Assembly (NCBI RefSeq): GCF_019710575.1
Contig: NZ_JAHWFK010000056.1
Span: forward strand, 1-64,000
Length of the DNA stretch: 64,000 bases
DNA from: Paractinoplanes polyasparticus
GTDB lineage: Bacteria > Actinomycetota > Actinomycetes > Mycobacteriales > Micromonosporaceae
Reading direction: 5' to 3'
The position numbers were made by a program, and so were the translations under genes. The notes below the pieces were generated by a model. The model did no database searches. It was given only the letters and a program-made list of their open reading frames with translations, and had not been told where the DNA came from. How positions within the stretch are numbered: the stretch's first letter is position 1; every line of letters begins with the position of its first letter. Positions 63,317 through 64,000 of the stretch are shown piece by piece.

Positions 63317-63697
63317 TCAGTGTAGTTTTCCCAGCTCAGGAGCCCAGCCGGGTCGCGGGATCAAGCAGAACGGGTGTCCCGCGGGGTCGGCGAAGACGTG
63401 GTCACCGCTCAGTCGCGTCGCGCCGAGCGCCAGGACCGCCTCGGTGGCGGCGGCGCGATCGTCGACCATGACGTCGAAGTGCGCCTGCTGCGGGACGGCC
63501 GGGTCGGGCCAGGTCGGCCGGCGGTGGTCGGGAGCACGCTGAAAGGCCAGGCCGGAGGTCGTGTCGTTGTCGGCGACGACCACGAAATCGTCGTCCTGAT
63601 AGGTGATGGGGCGGCCGAGCAGCGCGCTCCAGAATCGGGCGGCGGCCGCCGGATCGGAGCAGTCGAAGATCAGATGGTGCAGACGTCCCACCGGCAT
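63317..63697 (-). CDS. VOC-family (glyoxalase-like) protein
   Basis: 126 residues from ATG 63697: LHHLIFDCSDPAAAARFWSA, LLGRPITYQDDDFVVV, then QQAHFDVMVDDRAAATEAVL and FADPAGHPFCLI. A complete glyoxalase_6-type VOC domain. A 7-bp inverted repeat around TCAG (63310-63327) spans its stop codon and could end transcription. The in-frame extension to 63769 is not used, as it overlaps the divergent promoter. Confidence 0.85.
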   Translation of the reverse strand: MPVGRLHHLIFDCSDPAAAARFWSALLGRPITYQDDDFVVVADNDTTSGLAFQRAPDHRRPTWPDPAVPQQAHFDVMVDDRAAATEAVLALGATRLSGDHVFADPAGHPFCLIPRPGWAPELGKLH

Positions 63698-63767
63698 GAC
63701 GGTCACCCCGAAAATGTGTTGAACGGTTCTTCTACGCTGATCGGGTCTTAACACGAAACGGGGAACC

Positions 63768-64000
63768 ATGCGCGTTCAGCGTCATCTGGCCGGCGTCATC
63801 GCCGGTGTCACCACGCTTTCTGTGCTCGGTGGTTGCGCCGCCCAGCAGATCCAGGCGCTCGAGCCGAAGATCGAGCTGCGTAACGCCGCCCAGCAGCTCG
63901 CCGACGCCCAGCGGACCGGCTTCGTCCTCAAGGTCACCGGCAACCCGGACGACCTGGTGGCCGCGGCCGGTAAAGAGGCCGATGCCGCCACGGTGGCGCA
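63768..64000 (+). CDS. Lipoprotein of unknown function (partial, runs off the window)
   Basis: ATG 63768 opens a lipoprotein signal (HLAGVIAGVTTLSVLGGC, lipobox LGGC with Cys23), then helical sequence IQALEPKIELRNAAQQLADA and FVLKVTGNPDDLVAAAG. The rest lies beyond the window. Lipoproteins with this start may be of the LppX/LprAFG-like or DUF-type families, but too little is visible to say. Confidence 0.8.
   Translation, partial: MRVQRHLAGVIAGVTTLSVLGGCAAQQIQALEPKIELRNAAQQLADAQRTGFVLKVTGNPDDLVAAAGKEADAATVA

Noticed and set aside
63310..63327. AACTACA-TCAG-TGTAGTT hairpin followed by TTT as a plus-strand terminator.
   Set aside because: No plus-strand gene ends there; it overlaps the stop of the minus-strand VOC gene and is short, so it is only mentioned with that gene.

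Overview
The window is high-GC actinobacterial DNA (strong G/C third-position bias, GTG starts, GTGA/ATGA overlaps). Gene content fits Micromonosporaceae, most likely an Actinoplanes-like organism: a SARP/AfsR-type regulator, a SigE-family sigma factor, an AbrB-integrase pair, a chemoreceptor (Actinoplanes spores are motile) and a sugar ABC importer without its own ATPase. The genus is an inference.

Layout. 1-2147: the edge of a probable integrative element, with an AbrB-type regulator and a tyrosine integrase next to tRNA-Leu(GAG). 2322-11350: a cell-surface block of a TPR/fibronectin-III membrane protein, a large fibronectin-III protein, a MoxR ATPase, a DUF58 protein and a transglutaminase-fold membrane protein that has lost its Cys and His. 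11602-16588: a secreted serine hydrolase, a membrane NACHT NTPase broken over four reading frames, and a remnant STAS gene. 16590-26235: signalling genes (ANTAR-PAS-PP2C phosphatase, SARP regulator, hybrid histidine kinase, chemoreceptor). 26477-27685: three broken genes. 27689-38084: a sugar-uptake locus with an amidohydrolase, two secreted DUF4832 proteins, two permeases, a binding lipoprotein, a GH36 enzyme and a ROK regulator. 38153-50628: accessory genes, many small and regulatory, with clear operator palindromes. 50886-63697: a nitrilase, an AraC regulator, an epoxide hydrolase, a WD40 protein with a sigma/membrane-protein pair, a GbsR-like regulator, a TIM-barrel protein, a stub of a molybdenum hydroxylase operon and an ATP-dependent DNA ligase. 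A lipoprotein gene runs off the right end.

How genes work together. The best-supported system is the sugar locus: two secreted DUF4832 proteins are transcribed away from an importer whose downstream genes are a GH36 alpha-galactosidase-type enzyme and a ROK repressor, so the DUF4832 proteins may release the galactoside that is imported. The MoxR-DUF58-transglutaminase genes overlap and should be co-translated. The ArsR gene sits between two SRPBCC genes and faces twin palindromes. A MarR/FAD-monooxygenase operon has a palindrome covering its apparent -10 box and no room for a leader.

The most unusual property of the window is how many genes are damaged. At least ten carry truncations, internal deletions or frameshifts. 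These include a sigma factor without region 4, an HtrA protease without its His/Asp region, a CoxS without its C-terminal cluster domain and no CoxL beside it, and two TetR and one MazG fragment. Some frameshifts fall at short G or C runs and could be sequencing error. The in-frame deletions and lost domains cannot be explained that way.
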